Assembly (NCBI RefSeq): GCF_027125355.1
Contig: NZ_CP114052.1
Coordinates: 248,001-312,000, forward strand
Reading direction: 5' to 3'
From: Peptostreptococcus equinus
GTDB taxonomy: Bacteria; Bacillota; Clostridia; Peptostreptococcales; Peptostreptococcaceae
DNA length: 64,000 bases
Shown here in pieces: positions 17,202-25,709 of this stretch. Position numbers and translations under genes: made by a program. Every line of letters begins with the position of its first letter. Position 1 is the stretch's first letter. The notes beneath the pieces are model-generated. The model was not told the origin of the DNA. It made no database searches and was given only the letters and a program-made list of their open reading frames with translations.

Positions 17202-18059
17202 TTATATAATTTTTAAATTTTTCATAGAGATATCTAAAATTTTTGAGGAGTGGGTTATGTACCCACTCGAGATATAGTTTATATCAAGGCCCTTAAATCT
17301 TGAAATATTATTTATATCTACATTACCGGAACATTCAATTATTGCTTTTTTATCAATTATCTTAATTGCTTTTTTTATATCGTCTATGGACATATTATCT
17401 AGCATTATTATGTCTACATTATTTTCTATGGCTTCTTTTACCATATCAAGAGTTTCTGTTTCAATTTCTATTTTCTTTATAAAAGGAGAGTAGTCACGAG
17501 CTCTTTTTATAGCTTCTTTTATTGAACCAGCGGCAGCTATATGATTATCTTTGAGCATAATCATATCTGATAAATTGTATCTATGATTATATCCACCGCC
17601 AATTTTTACAGCGTATTTTTCAAAAATTCTCATACTGGGAGTAGTTTTTCTTGTATCTAGTATTTTTATATTAGGGTCATTTAATTTTTTTATTATATTA
17701 TTTGTAGTAGTAGCTATACCACTTAAATGTTGAAGATAATTTAGTGCGACTCTTTCTCCCATCAATATAGTTTTGACGTCACCAGTGATAGTTAAAATAA
17801 GATCTGATTTTTTAACTGAGTCTCCGTCAAATTTTTTTATATTAAAGGATATATTCGAATCAATTATTTCAAATACTCTTTTAAATATATCAATTCCAGC
17901 TATTATACCATTGTCTTTAGCTATAAGGTCTATCGTAGCATTTTCTCCATTTTTATATATAGAGTTTGTAGAGATATCCTCATTTGTTATGTCTTCTGCC
18001 AAAGATTTTTTTATGTGCTTATCAATTAAAAAATTATTAGGCATGCAATAATCTATCAT
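17202..18059 (-). CDS. nadC: Nicotinate-nucleotide pyrophosphorylase (quinolinate phosphoribosyltransferase)
   Basis: NadC converts quinolinate and PRPP to nicotinate mononucleotide, the third step of de novo NAD synthesis. It has 285 residues. The signatures are LNYLQHLSGIATTTNNI, ILDTRKTTPSMR and MLKDNHIAAAG (substrate and PRPP site). IMLDNMSIDDIKKAI and IECSGNVDINNI follow in the barrel. It is the last gene of nadA-nadB-nadC and overlaps nadB by 23 bases, which implies coupled translation. A strong terminator follows. Confidence 0.95.
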   Translation of the reverse strand: MIDYCMPNNFLIDKHIKKSLAEDITNEDISTNSIYKNGENATIDLIAKDNGIIAGIDIFKRVFEIIDSNISFNIKKFDGDSVKKSDLILTITGDVKTILMGERVALNYLQHLSGIATTTNNIIKKLNDPNIKILDTRKTTPSMRIFEKYAVKIGGGYNHRYNLSDMIMLKDNHIAAAGSIKEAIKRARDYSPFIKKIEIETETLDMVKEAIENNVDIIMLDNMSIDDIKKAIKIIDKKAIIECSGNVDINNISRFKGLDINYISSGYITHSSKILDISMKNLKII

Positions 18060-19311
18060 TTTTTATAGTCTCCTTAATGTATTTGCTGGAAATATCATAA
18101 TTTAATTTCTCTTTTTTGAATTTATTTAAATTTAGATAATATTTCTCTAATACAGATTTATTGATATCTAGGGCAACTCTTTTTCCATATACTACACTTT
18201 CAAGTAGAGAATTACTAGCGAGCCTATTTTTTCCGTGTACACCTGTACAAGCTGTTTCACCAACAGCATATAAATTTTTCATAGAAGTTTTTCCATATAA
18301 ATCAACATCTATACCACCCATTGTATAGTGTTGGGCTGGTACAATAGGGACTAAGTCTTTTTTAGGATCAATACCAGTATTTTTTACATAGTTATATATA
18401 TTGGGAAACCTTACTTTTATATCTTGTTCTACATAAGTCATATCAAGCCATTCATAACCAACTTTTTCACTATCCATTTGATTTAGTATTGCTTTTGATA
18501 CTATGTCTCTTGGCTGAAGCTCATCAATAAATCTTTTTTTATTATGATTAAATAATAGAGCACCTTCACCTCTTACAGATTCAGAAATCAAAAATCTTCT
18601 GTCGTCATTGTCTTCATAAAAAGCTGTTGGATGAATTTGTATATAAGAAATATCCTTTAGTTTTATATTATTTTTTAGAGCTATAGCTATGGAATCTCCT
18701 TGTATATGTTTGAAGTTAGTAGTGTTTTTATATACACCGCCCAAACCACCAGTTGCCAATATTGTTTTTGAACTTATAAAAGCTAAATCTTCTAAATGTA
18801 AAGTACAGTAAGCGCCTATGCACTTTGAATCTTGAACAATAATGTCATGACATGTACATTGTTCATATATATGAATATTTTCTCTTTCAGCTAATCTTTG
18901 AATTAGTGATTCCATAATCCATTTGCCAGTTTGATCTTGGCAAAAAGCAATTCTTGCCTTATTGTGACCACCTTCTTTTGTATAAGCCAAGTGTCCATTT
19001 TCTTCTTTATTGAAATCTACACCATAATTTATTAGGCTATTTATGGCGTCTCTTGATTCCTCAACCATAACTTTTACGGCTTCTAATTTATTTTTATTAT
19101 GTCCAGCTTTTAGGGTGTCATTTATAAAATCATCTTTGTCATAGTCATCTCGCATTGTACAAATGCCACCTTGTGCTAAATATGAATTGCAGTCTTTGAG
19201 TTTCTTTTTTGTGATTAGTGCTACTTTTTTATTTCCGTCTAGCTCTAAGGCACTTATGCTTCCAGCAACTCCAGAGCCTATTACTACTACATCATATTCC
19301 AATATTTTCAA
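18037..19311 (-). CDS. nadB: L-aspartate oxidase
   Basis: NadB is an FAD enzyme that oxidises L-aspartate to iminoaspartate; in anaerobes fumarate is the likely electron acceptor. The FAD motif GSGVAGSISALEL is at the N-terminus, with SYLAQGGI nearby. HPTAFYE, SESVRGEGALL, HYTMGGIDVDLYGKTS and GENRLASNSLLE-type GKNRLASNSLLESVVYGKR are all typical. At 424 residues it lacks most of the C-terminal helical domain of the roughly 540-residue proteobacterial enzyme, which is usual for clostridial NadB. It lies two bases from nadA and overlaps nadC. Confidence 0.95.
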   Translation of the reverse strand: MKILEYDVVVIGSGVAGSISALELDGNKKVALITKKKLKDCNSYLAQGGICTMRDDYDKDDFINDTLKAGHNKNKLEAVKVMVEESRDAINSLINYGVDFNKEENGHLAYTKEGGHNKARIAFCQDQTGKWIMESLIQRLAERENIHIYEQCTCHDIIVQDSKCIGAYCTLHLEDLAFISSKTILATGGLGGVYKNTTNFKHIQGDSIAIALKNNIKLKDISYIQIHPTAFYEDNDDRRFLISESVRGEGALLFNHNKKRFIDELQPRDIVSKAILNQMDSEKVGYEWLDMTYVEQDIKVRFPNIYNYVKNTGIDPKKDLVPIVPAQHYTMGGIDVDLYGKTSMKNLYAVGETACTGVHGKNRLASNSLLESVVYGKRVALDINKSVLEKYYLNLNKFKKEKLNYDISSKYIKETIKNDRLLHA

Positions 19312-19313
19312 TT

Positions 19314-20213
19314 TTATTCACCTAGTTTCATCATCATATTGAGTGGTTTAATTGCCAACTTAGCAATTTTTTCATCTACAAATACTTCATTATTATCTTT
19401 TTCTATACAGTCTATTAATTTTTCAACTGTTAGCATTTTCATATCTTTACATGTAAAATCCTCTAAGAAATGGAATTTTTTATCAGGGTATCTTTTCTTC
19501 AATTCAGACTTGATACCTTCTTCAGTGACAATAAGAAAATCTTTTGAGTCAAGTTCGTTTACTTTTTCTATAATTCCTTTTGTACTACCAATATAATCTG
19601 CTAAGTCAAGAACAGATTTTTGACATTCAGGATGAGCGAGAACATATATATCTTTGTATTTTTTTCTGTATTCCCATATTTGCTGAGGACTTATTTTATT
19701 GTGAACAGGGCAGTATCCATCATTTAAAATTATATTTTTTTCAGGTACAAATTCTGCTATATATGCACCTAAGTTTTTATCAGGTAAGAAGAATATATTC
19801 TTTTCTTTTAGCTTTTTCACAATATTTACTGCATTTGAAGAGGTTACACAAACATCGCAGTGTGCCTTTATCTCAGCAGTAGAATTAATATATGAAACAA
19901 TAGCTATATCATCATATTCTTTTCTTATATTTTCTATAGCCTTTATATCTGCCATTCTAGCCATAGGACAATCAGCTTTTGGATCTACTAGGTAAACTTT
20001 TTTATCTGGATTCAGTATTTTGATACTTTCGCCCATAAAGTTTACACCAGCCATTACAATAATGGGATTTTCTAATTTTGTAGCTAATTGGGCCAAAAAA
20101 AATGAGTCACCCACATAATCTGATAGTTTTTGAATTTCTTCATCAACATAGTAATGTGCTAAAATGACTGCATCCTTTTCTTTTTTCAAAGTTTGTAAAT
20201 AATCGTATTTCAA
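19314..20213 (-). CDS. nadA: Quinolinate synthase
   Basis: NadA condenses iminoaspartate with dihydroxyacetone phosphate to quinolinate, using a [4Fe-4S] cluster. It has 299 residues. Three conserved cysteines that could be cluster ligands are in ADCPMARM, AHCDVCVTSSNA and HPECQKSVLDLAD, and the family motif VMAGVNFMGES is present. The start codon is TTG, with AAGGAG nine to ten bases upstream. It is the first gene of the nad operon. A near-consensus promoter with an overlapping palindrome lies at 20244-20278, so control by a niacin-responsive repressor is plausible. Confidence 0.95.
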   Translation of the reverse strand: MKYDYLQTLKKEKDAVILAHYYVDEEIQKLSDYVGDSFFLAQLATKLENPIIVMAGVNFMGESIKILNPDKKVYLVDPKADCPMARMADIKAIENIRKEYDDIAIVSYINSTAEIKAHCDVCVTSSNAVNIVKKLKEKNIFFLPDKNLGAYIAEFVPEKNIILNDGYCPVHNKISPQQIWEYRKKYKDIYVLAHPECQKSVLDLADYIGSTKGIIEKVNELDSKDFLIVTEEGIKSELKKRYPDKKFHFLEDFTCKDMKMLTVEKLIDCIEKDNNEVFVDEKIAKLAIKPLNMMMKLGE

Positions 20214-20243
20214 CGTTCTTTTCTCCTTTGCTTATTTTACTAG

Positions 20244-20278
20244 AGTATAACATATGTTTTTAATTAGTGTCAAGACAC
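20244..20278 (-). promoter_or_regulatory. nadA promoter with overlapping palindromic operator (NiaR-like?)
   Basis: On the minus strand TTGACA (20273-20268) and TATACT (20249-20244) are 18 bases apart. The perfect palindrome GTGTC-TT-GACAC (20278-20267, minus-strand reading) covers the -35 box. NiaR (YrxA) is the usual repressor of nad genes in Firmicutes and binds short TGTC/GACA palindromes, so this could be its operator. That assignment is inference; the palindrome and promoter are seen directly. Confidence 0.6.
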
Positions 20279-20337
20279 ATAAATATACAATAAAATGTAG
20301 AATTTTATATTGTGTAAATTAAAATAAAAACAATTTA

Positions 20338-20366
20338 TTGACAACGTTTTTTTGCTATGCTAAAAT
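20338..20366 (+). promoter_or_regulatory. Promoter of the riboflavin operon
   Basis: TTGACA (20338-20343) and TAAAAT (20361-20366) are separated by exactly 17 bases, just upstream of the FMN riboswitch. It drives the rib leader and operon. Confidence 0.8.
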
Positions 20367-20384
20367 GAACTTAATTTAATAGAT

Positions 20385-20490
20385 TATTCTTCAGGGCAGG
20401 GTGAAATTCCCTACCGGCGGTAAAGCCCGCGAGCGAAAGCAGATTTGGTTAGATTCCAAAGCCGACAGTAAAGTCTGGATGAAAGAAGAA
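20385..20490 (+). ncRNA. FMN riboswitch (RFN element) aptamer
   Basis: The highly conserved RFN core is easily recognised: CTTCAGGGCAGGGTGAAATT, then CCCTACCGGCGGTAAAGCCC, GCGAGCGAAAGCAG, GATTCC-AAGCCGACAGT and AAAGTCTGGATG-AAGAAG. It precedes ribD and controls the riboflavin genes in response to FMN. Two terminator-like hairpins lie between it and ribD. The 5' strand TTCAGGGC (20390-20397) can pair either within the aptamer or with the terminator's 5' arm (20581-20588). Confidence 0.97.
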
Positions 20491-20514
20491 GTAGTATTAT
20501 ATAGTTTATTTGCT

Positions 20515-20545
20515 CTGAAATGTTTTATACATTTCAGTTTTTATT
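20515..20545 (+). terminator. First hairpin in the rib expression platform
   Basis: CTGAAATG (20515-20522) pairs with CATTTCAG (20530-20537) over a seven-base loop, followed by TTTTTATTTTA. It could act as an extra terminator in the leader or as a spacer hairpin. Confidence 0.6.
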
Positions 20546-20580
20546 TTACTATATTTATTTGAGAAATTTCGCATTATCAA

Positions 20581-20607
20581 GCCCTGAATTTAATTCAGGG
20601 CTTTTTT
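20581..20607 (+). terminator. FMN riboswitch terminator before ribD
   Basis: GCCCTGAATT (20581-20590) pairs with AATTCAGGGC (20592-20601), followed by six T residues. The ribD ribosome site GGAGGT begins at 20612. The 3' arm repeats the aptamer sequence TTCAGGGC, so the aptamer's 5' strand can compete for the 5' arm and prevent termination when FMN is absent. Confidence 0.85.
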
Positions 20608-20624
20608 ATATGGAGGTGTAAATA

Positions 20625-21722
20625 TTGGACGAATATTATATGAATATGGCTATAGACTTAGCAAAAAAAGGAATAGGAAAGGTAAATCCAAATCCTTTAG
20701 TAGGTGCTGTAATAGTTAGAGATTCAGAAATATTATCTTGTGGGTACCATAAAGGATTTGGTGAATATCATGCGGAGAGAGAAGCTATAAATAGTGCCAA
20801 AGTATCTTTAGAAGGAGCAACTATTTACGTAAATTTAGAACCTTGTTGCCATCATGGAAAAACACCGCCATGTACTGATGTAATAATTGAAAGTGGAATA
20901 AAAAAAGTGGTAATAGGGTCATTGGATCCTAATTTACTAGTAGCAGGTAAAGGAGTTAAACTTTTAGAAAATGCTGGTATAGAAGTGGTATGTGGTGTGT
21001 TGGAAGATGAATGCAATAAATTAAATCAAGTATTTTTTAATTATATAAATAAGGAAAAGCCATATATTATTTTAAAGTATGCTATGACTATGGATGGTAA
21101 AATCGCTTGTTATAGTGGAAAATCTCAGTGGATAACAGGTAAAATAGCAAGAAATAAAGTACATGAAGATAGGAAAAAGTATATGGCCATAATGGTTGGA
21201 ATTGGAACAGTTTTGTCAGATGATCCCACTCTTAACTGCAGATGCGAAGATCCTGTACATCCTATTAGAATAATTTGTGATTCTAATTTAAGGATTCCAA
21301 TAAAATCAAATATAGTTAAAACGTCCAATGATTACAAGACAATTATAGTCACAAAATCTAAGGATGTTAAAAAAATAAAGGAATTAGAAGAGTATGGATG
21401 CCAAATATTACAACAAACAAATGATGGAGATTCAATAAATTTAAAATCTCTAATTGTCGAACTAGGCAAGATGGGAATAGATTCTATTGTGATAGAGGGT
21501 GGTTCAGGATTAAATTGGTCTGCTCTAAATTCTAATATAGTAGATAAAGTTCAAATATATATAGGAAATAAAATTTTTGGAGGTTTAAATGCTAAGAGTC
21601 CAGTTGGAGGAAGTGGTATAGAAAATCCAAATAAAGCATTTAATTTATCTAGACCTGAAATTACTATTTTAGGTGATGATATATTGTTAGAAAGCGAGGT
21701 TTTTGGATGTTTACAGGAATAA
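20625..21722 (+). CDS. ribD: Bifunctional riboflavin deaminase/reductase
   Basis: RibD carries out deamination and reduction of the pyrimidine intermediate in riboflavin synthesis. Residues 1-145 are the cytidine-deaminase-like domain: HAEREAI, then EPCCHHGKTPPCTD supply the zinc site. Residues 146-365 are the reductase domain, with AMTMDGKIACYSGKSQWI, VGIGTVLSDDP and IEGGSGLNWSAL. The start is TTG at 20625, with GGAGGT at 20612-20617. It is the first gene of ribD-ribE-ribBA-ribH and is controlled by the FMN riboswitch. It overlaps ribE by 16 bases. Confidence 0.96.
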   Translation: MDEYYMNMAIDLAKKGIGKVNPNPLVGAVIVRDSEILSCGYHKGFGEYHAEREAINSAKVSLEGATIYVNLEPCCHHGKTPPCTDVIIESGIKKVVIGSLDPNLLVAGKGVKLLENAGIEVVCGVLEDECNKLNQVFFNYINKEKPYIILKYAMTMDGKIACYSGKSQWITGKIARNKVHEDRKKYMAIMVGIGTVLSDDPTLNCRCEDPVHPIRIICDSNLRIPIKSNIVKTSNDYKTIIVTKSKDVKKIKELEEYGCQILQQTNDGDSINLKSLIVELGKMGIDSIVIEGGSGLNWSALNSNIVDKVQIYIGNKIFGGLNAKSPVGGSGIENPNKAFNLSRPEITILGDDILLESEVFGCLQE

Positions 21723-22381
21723 TTGAGGAAATAGGAACTATTAGAAATATACAAAAAGGACCTAAATCACAGATTTTATACATAGGAGCAAAAACAGTGT
21801 TAGAAGATGTAAAATTAGGTGACTCTATAGCAGTAAATGGTGTATGTTTAACAGTTACAAAATTTATAAAAGATGAATTTCAAGTCGATATAATGCATGA
21901 AACAATGGATAGATCATCCTTGGCTAATATATCTATAGGTTCAAAAGTAAATCTAGAAAGGGCTATGCAATTAGGAGGAAGATTTGGAGGACACATTGTA
22001 TCCGGTCATATAGATGGATTAGGAATAATAAAATCTATAAAAAAAGACGATAATGCAATATGGTATCAGATAGAAACTCAAAAGCAGATAATGAAGTATA
22101 TTATCTTAAAAGGGTCAATCACTATAGATGGTATAAGCCTTACTGTAGCAAAGCTTGAAGAGGATAATTTTAGCGTTTCTATTATACCTCATACATCTAC
22201 ATATACTACTTTAAACCATAGAAAAGTAGGAGATAAGGTAAATTTGGAAAATGACTCAATAGGAAAATATATAGAAAAATTATTAAATTTTCAAGTAGAT
22301 GCAATGGAGAGTATAAAAAATCAAAACTTAAATAATAAATCAAATATAAATATGGAATTTTTACTAAAAAATGGTTTTTAA
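21707..22381 (+). CDS. ribE: Riboflavin synthase, alpha subunit
   Basis: Riboflavin synthase dismutates two lumazine molecules to riboflavin. The protein consists of two homologous lumazine-binding repeats, each opening like MFTGIIEEIGTI. Key segments are DSIAVNGVCLTV and GGHIVSGHIDG in the first repeat and SITIDGISLTVAKLE with VSIIPHTSTYTTL in the second. At 224 residues it is slightly longer than usual because of an Asn/Lys-rich tail of about 25 residues. The start lies inside ribD (16-base overlap), so translation is coupled. Confidence 0.95.
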   Translation: MFTGIIEEIGTIRNIQKGPKSQILYIGAKTVLEDVKLGDSIAVNGVCLTVTKFIKDEFQVDIMHETMDRSSLANISIGSKVNLERAMQLGGRFGGHIVSGHIDGLGIIKSIKKDDNAIWYQIETQKQIMKYIILKGSITIDGISLTVAKLEEDNFSVSIIPHTSTYTTLNHRKVGDKVNLENDSIGKYIEKLLNFQVDAMESIKNQNLNNKSNINMEFLLKNGF

Positions 22382-22393
22382 TAGGAGGAAAAA

Positions 22394-23593
22394 ATGTTTG
22401 AATTTAACAGTGTAAAAGAAGTTTTAGAAGATTTAAAAGCAGGTAGGTGTGTGTTGGTAACGGATGATGAGGATAGAGAAAATGAAGGCGATTTTATATG
22501 TGCTGCTGAGTTTGCCACTACTGAAAATGTGACATTGATGGCAGTAGAAGGAAGAGGTCTTATATGTATGCCTATGAGTGCAGAATATTGTCAAAAATTA
22601 GGATTACAGCAGATGGTAACTACCAATACAGATAATCATGAGACAGCATTTACAGTTTCTATTGACCATGTAAACACTACTACAGGTATATCTGCTGAGG
22701 AGAGGGGATATACTGCTAGAGCTTGTGTAGATGAAAATGCAAAAGCACAGGATTTTCGTAGACCAGGACATATGTTTCCACTTAAAGCTAAAAAAAATGG
22801 AGTATTAGAAAGAAATGGTCATACTGAAGCTACAGTTGATTTGCTGAGATTAGCTGGACTAAAGGAAGTTGGACTTTGTTGTGAAATAATGAGAGAAGAT
22901 GGAACAATGATGAGAACGCCAGAGCTTATAGAATTATCAAAGAAATTTGGTTTAAAATTTACAACTATAAAAAAATTACAAGAATATAGAAAAAAGAATG
23001 AAAAACATGTAGAAAGTTCAAGTGTGGTAAATATGCCTACTAAATATGGAGATTTTAAGGCTCATGTGTACATAAATAAAATAAATGGAGAACATCATAT
23101 TGCACTCGTAAAAGGGGATATAGGTGATGGTAAAAACCTACTTTGTAGAGTTCATTCAGAGTGCTTGACAGGAGATGTATTTGGCTCTTGTAGATGTGAT
23201 TGTGGAGAACAATTTGCAGCTGCTATGAAACAAATACAGAAAGAAGGAAGAGGAATATTATTATATATGCGTCAAGAGGGAAGGGGAATAGGTCTAGTTA
23301 ATAAATTAAAGGCATATGCCCTACAAGATCAAGGAATGGATACATTAGAAGCAAATCATGCTCTAGGATTTGCTGGTGATTTAAGAGAATATTTTATAGG
23401 GGCTCAGATTTTGGAAGATTTGGGAGCAAAAACACTTAGGCTTCTTACAAATAATCCAGATAAGGTATATCAACTATCTGACTACGGTATGGAAATTATT
23501 GAAAGAGTACCAATTGAAATACAGGCAAATGAGCATGATGAATTTTATCTACATACTAAAAAAGAAAAAATGGGTCATATACTGGCTCTATAA
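22394..23593 (+). CDS. ribBA: Bifunctional 3,4-dihydroxy-2-butanone-4-phosphate synthase / GTP cyclohydrolase II
   Basis: A two-domain protein that provides both precursors of lumazine. Residues 1-205 are the RibB part: [32 protein letters not shown] and [11 protein letters not shown]. Residues 206-399 are the RibA part. Its zinc cysteines are in [20 protein letters not shown], with [17 protein letters not shown] and [23 protein letters not shown] precedes the ATG, 12 bases after ribE. Its length (399) is normal for the fused enzyme. Confidence 0.97.
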   Translation: MFEFNSVKEVLEDLKAGRCVLVTDDEDRENEGDFICAAEFATTENVTLMAVEGRGLICMPMSAEYCQKLGLQQMVTTNTDNHETAFTVSIDHVNTTTGISAEERGYTARACVDENAKAQDFRRPGHMFPLKAKKNGVLERNGHTEATVDLLRLAGLKEVGLCCEIMREDGTMMRTPELIELSKKFGLKFTTIKKLQEYRKKNEKHVESSSVVNMPTKYGDFKAHVYINKINGEHHIALVKGDIGDGKNLLCRVHSECLTGDVFGSCRCDCGEQFAAAMKQIQKEGRGILLYMRQEGRGIGLVNKLKAYALQDQGMDTLEANHALGFAGDLREYFIGAQILEDLGAKTLRLLTNNPDKVYQLSDYGMEIIERVPIEIQANEHDEFYLHTKKEKMGHILAL

Positions 23594-23643
23594 TTGAAAG
23601 TTTGACATAATATAATATTTGAAAAATAAATGGAGGAATTAAA

Positions 23644-24105
23644 ATGAAAGTATTTGAAGGTAATTTAGTTGCAAAAGAAGCCAAAATTGGTATTGTAGCA
23701 GGAAGATTTAATGAGTTTATTACATCAAAGTTGATAGATGGATCATTAGATGCACTAAGAAGACATGATGTAGCAGATGAGAATATAGATTTAGCTTGGG
23801 TACCAGGTGCATTTGAAATACCACTTGTAGCCTCAAAAATGGCGAAAAGCGGAAAATATGATGCTGTGATTTGCTTAGGTGCTGTAATACGTGGAAATAC
23901 TTCACATTATGACTATGTTTGTAGTGAAGTTTCAAAGGGAATTGCTCATGTATCTTTGGATACAGGTATACCAGTAATGTTTGGCGTTGTAACTACTGAA
24001 AATATTGAACAGGCTATAGAAAGAGCGGGCACAAAAGCTGGAAATAAAGGATATGATGTAGCTGTAGGGGCTATAGAAATGATTAATCTAATAAATAACA
24101 TATAG
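23644..24105 (+). CDS. ribH: 6,7-dimethyl-8-ribityllumazine synthase
   Basis: RibH joins the butanone phosphate and the pyrimidine to form lumazine, and assembles into large hollow or pentameric particles. It has 153 residues, the usual length. Signatures are [46 protein letters not shown], and [28 protein letters not shown] lies a few bases before the ATG. It is the last gene of the riboflavin operon. An IS relic lies just beyond, apparently within the terminator that follows. Confidence 0.97.
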   Translation: MKVFEGNLVAKEAKIGIVAGRFNEFITSKLIDGSLDALRRHDVADENIDLAWVPGAFEIPLVASKMAKSGKYDAVICLGAVIRGNTSHYDYVCSEVSKGIAHVSLDTGIPVMFGVVTTENIEQAIERAGTKAGNKGYDVAVGAIEMINLINNI

Positions 24106-24130
24106 TAAATAAAATCAAATTCCCCTAGGT

Positions 24131-24335
24131 TGATGTGTATCCAATAAACTGGACACAATATTTAATTAGTTAGAAACATTGGATGCTTCCTATATTTTGT
24201 AGGGGGTATCCATTTTGTTTTGTATTGAATTCGCTCATTATTGTAATAATATATGTACTCATTTTTTGAATTCATAATTATATTTCATAAAAATACCCTC
24301 CTTACAGGTTTGTCCAGTAAAAAGGGTAGATATCA
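24131..24335 (-). mobile_element. Internally deleted IS3-family (IS150-like) element
   Basis: About 205 bases are bounded by imperfect inverted repeats of 25 bases. The left end (24131-24155) opens TGATGTGTATCC and the right end (24335-24311, minus strand) opens TGATATCTACCC. Both repeats end with ACTGGACA. Reading on the minus strand, a ribosome site (GGAGGG) and the start of an OrfA-like frame (MKYNYEFK) follow the first repeat. The sequence then jumps directly to the C-terminus of an IS3-type OrfB transposase ending at 24162. Almost the entire transposase has been lost, leaving a MITE-like remnant that cannot move on its own. No target duplication is evident. Confidence 0.8.
24162..24288 (-). 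pseudogene. Fused remnant of IS3-family transposase genes orfA/orfB
   Basis: The minus-strand ATG at 24288 opens MKYNYEFKK, a typical IS3-family OrfA start, and stops after nine residues. An overlapping frame from 24275 reads MNSKNEYIYYYNNERI, then QYKTKWIPPTKYRKHPMFLT, and ends at 24162. The YYNNERIQ..L.W.PP..YR pattern is the well-known end of IS3-type OrfB integrases. The central roughly one kilobase, including the DDE catalytic residues, is missing. Confidence 0.8.
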
Positions 24336-24357
24336 GAATTGGGGATTTTTATTTTAT

Positions 24358-24888
24358 TTATTCTTTTTCTTCAAAATCCTTGTACATAAGTGAAGGTTGT
24401 ATACCCTTGTTATGCTGGTATTTTCCACTTGAATAAAGATCGTATTCACCAAGTATATCATGATAATATATTTGGCAAATTTGTACATTTGGATAGATTC
24501 TTATAGGCTGAACGCAGAATATCTCAAGCGTCCAATAGCCAGCAAAGCCTATATCTCCAAATCCTGCCGTAACATGTATAAATAAACCTAGTCTACCCGT
24601 TGAAGATCTACCTTCTAACATAGGTACGAATTTATTTGTACTAGTAAATTCATTAGTCCTACCTAAATATAATTTATTTGGTTCTAATAGAAGACCTTCT
24701 TTAGGAATGACGATTTTTTTAGTTTTATTTAGAATTTTCATGTCTAACTCGTCATTTTCATAGACTAATAATTCGTTTCCTAGTGTCAGATTGTAGCTAT
24801 TAGGATTTATATTTTTTTTATCAAAAGGCTCTATGATAATATTTTTATTTTCTATATTTTTTAGGATTTCCTTTCCTGATAAAATCAT
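24358..24888 (-). CDS. dcd: dCTP deaminase
   Basis: Dcd converts dCTP to dUTP (or dUMP in bifunctional forms), supplying dTMP synthesis. It has 176 residues. The family signature is EGRSSTGRLGLFIHVTAGFGDIGFAGYWTLEI, containing the conserved RSS and the catalytic Glu. YNLTLGNELLVY and LEPNKLYLGRT are also typical. The ribosome site is GGAGG on the minus strand. It is convergent with the rib operon, and the IS relic lies immediately after its stop codon. A dUTPase gene lies about 5 kb away, so both dUTP-handling steps are present. Confidence 0.93.
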   Translation of the reverse strand: MILSGKEILKNIENKNIIIEPFDKKNINPNSYNLTLGNELLVYENDELDMKILNKTKKIVIPKEGLLLEPNKLYLGRTNEFTSTNKFVPMLEGRSSTGRLGLFIHVTAGFGDIGFAGYWTLEIFCVQPIRIYPNVQICQIYYHDILGEYDLYSSGKYQHNKGIQPSLMYKDFEEKE

Positions 24889-25068
24889 TTTCTGACCTCC
24901 ATATAATTATCTTTATTTTATGTTTTTATTTTATCACAAGTGGGACTATAAGTAACCTCCTATTTATCATTTACATTAAATAGTATTTGGGGTAAACTTA
25001 TGATTAAGAGATTGATAATTGTTTGTAAAATAATAGTAAAAAATATATAACATATGAGGAGGAATAAA

Positions 25069-25470
25069 ATGTTAGAAGTAGGCATAAAACACGAAGAAAA
25101 ATCAAAGGTAGATAATACAAATACAGCAGCTGCAGTAGGTAGTGGTGGATTAGATGTATATTCGACTCCATCTATGATTGGACTTATGGAAATGACTTGT
25201 AAATTCTGTGCACAGAAACATTTAGAAGATGGACTAGGAACTGTTGGAATTTCCGTAAATATTAAGCATAAGGCAGCTACACCAATAGGTATGAATGTAA
25301 GATGTGAGTGTGAATTAGTAGAAATAGATAGATCCAGATTGGTCTTCAAGGTTACATGCTATGACGAGCTAGATTTGATTGGTGAAGGAACTCATGAAAG
25401 ATTTATTATAGAAAATGATAAATTTCTTGCTAATGTAAATGCTAAAATTGAAAAAGCAAAAAATAAATAA
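25069..25470 (+). CDS. Hotdog-fold thioesterase (FlK-like)
   Basis: A 133-residue single-domain protein resembling the fluoroacetyl-CoA-thioesterase-like (FlK) family. It has the pattern STPSMIGLMEMTCKFCAQKHL, with TVGISVNIKHKAATPIGMNV and GEGTHERFII. These are the usual hotdog segments, including the His of the family's GxHxR motif. I place the start at the ATG at 25069 because AGGAGG (25057-25062) lies between it and the in-frame ATG at 25054. It probably hydrolyses a small acyl-CoA in the cytosol, but the substrate is not readable. A terminator follows directly. Confidence 0.75.
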   Translation: MLEVGIKHEEKSKVDNTNTAAAVGSGGLDVYSTPSMIGLMEMTCKFCAQKHLEDGLGTVGISVNIKHKAATPIGMNVRCECELVEIDRSRLVFKVTCYDELDLIGEGTHERFIIENDKFLANVNAKIEKAKNK

Positions 25471-25482
25471 AAATTTATTTTG

Positions 25483-25511
25483 AAAGACGGATTAAATTCC
25501 GTCTTTTTCTT
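25483..25511 (+). terminator. Rho-independent terminator after the thioesterase gene
   Basis: AAAGACGGA (25483-25491) pairs with TCCGTCTTT (25498-25506), followed by a T-rich run. Confidence 0.85.
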
Positions 25512-25709
25512 TTTTTGTTGCATTTGCAATTTATTTTTTCATCTTTAGATTATAATATATATTATATAAAGCAAAATTAAAAAATTATAATATCAAGATA
25601 TATAAATTTTATATAAAGAATATAATTAAAAAAAAACATTAAAATTAAAAGTTAAAAAATAAAATCACAAATTTAAATAATATATTAAATTAATAAAGAG
25701 GAGCAAAAG

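Noticed and set aside
25054..25068. Upstream ATG for the thioesterase-like gene
   Set aside because: The AGGAGG ribosome site begins directly after this ATG and is correctly spaced for the ATG at 25069. Similar reasoning moved the starts at 2286, 45510 and 52740.
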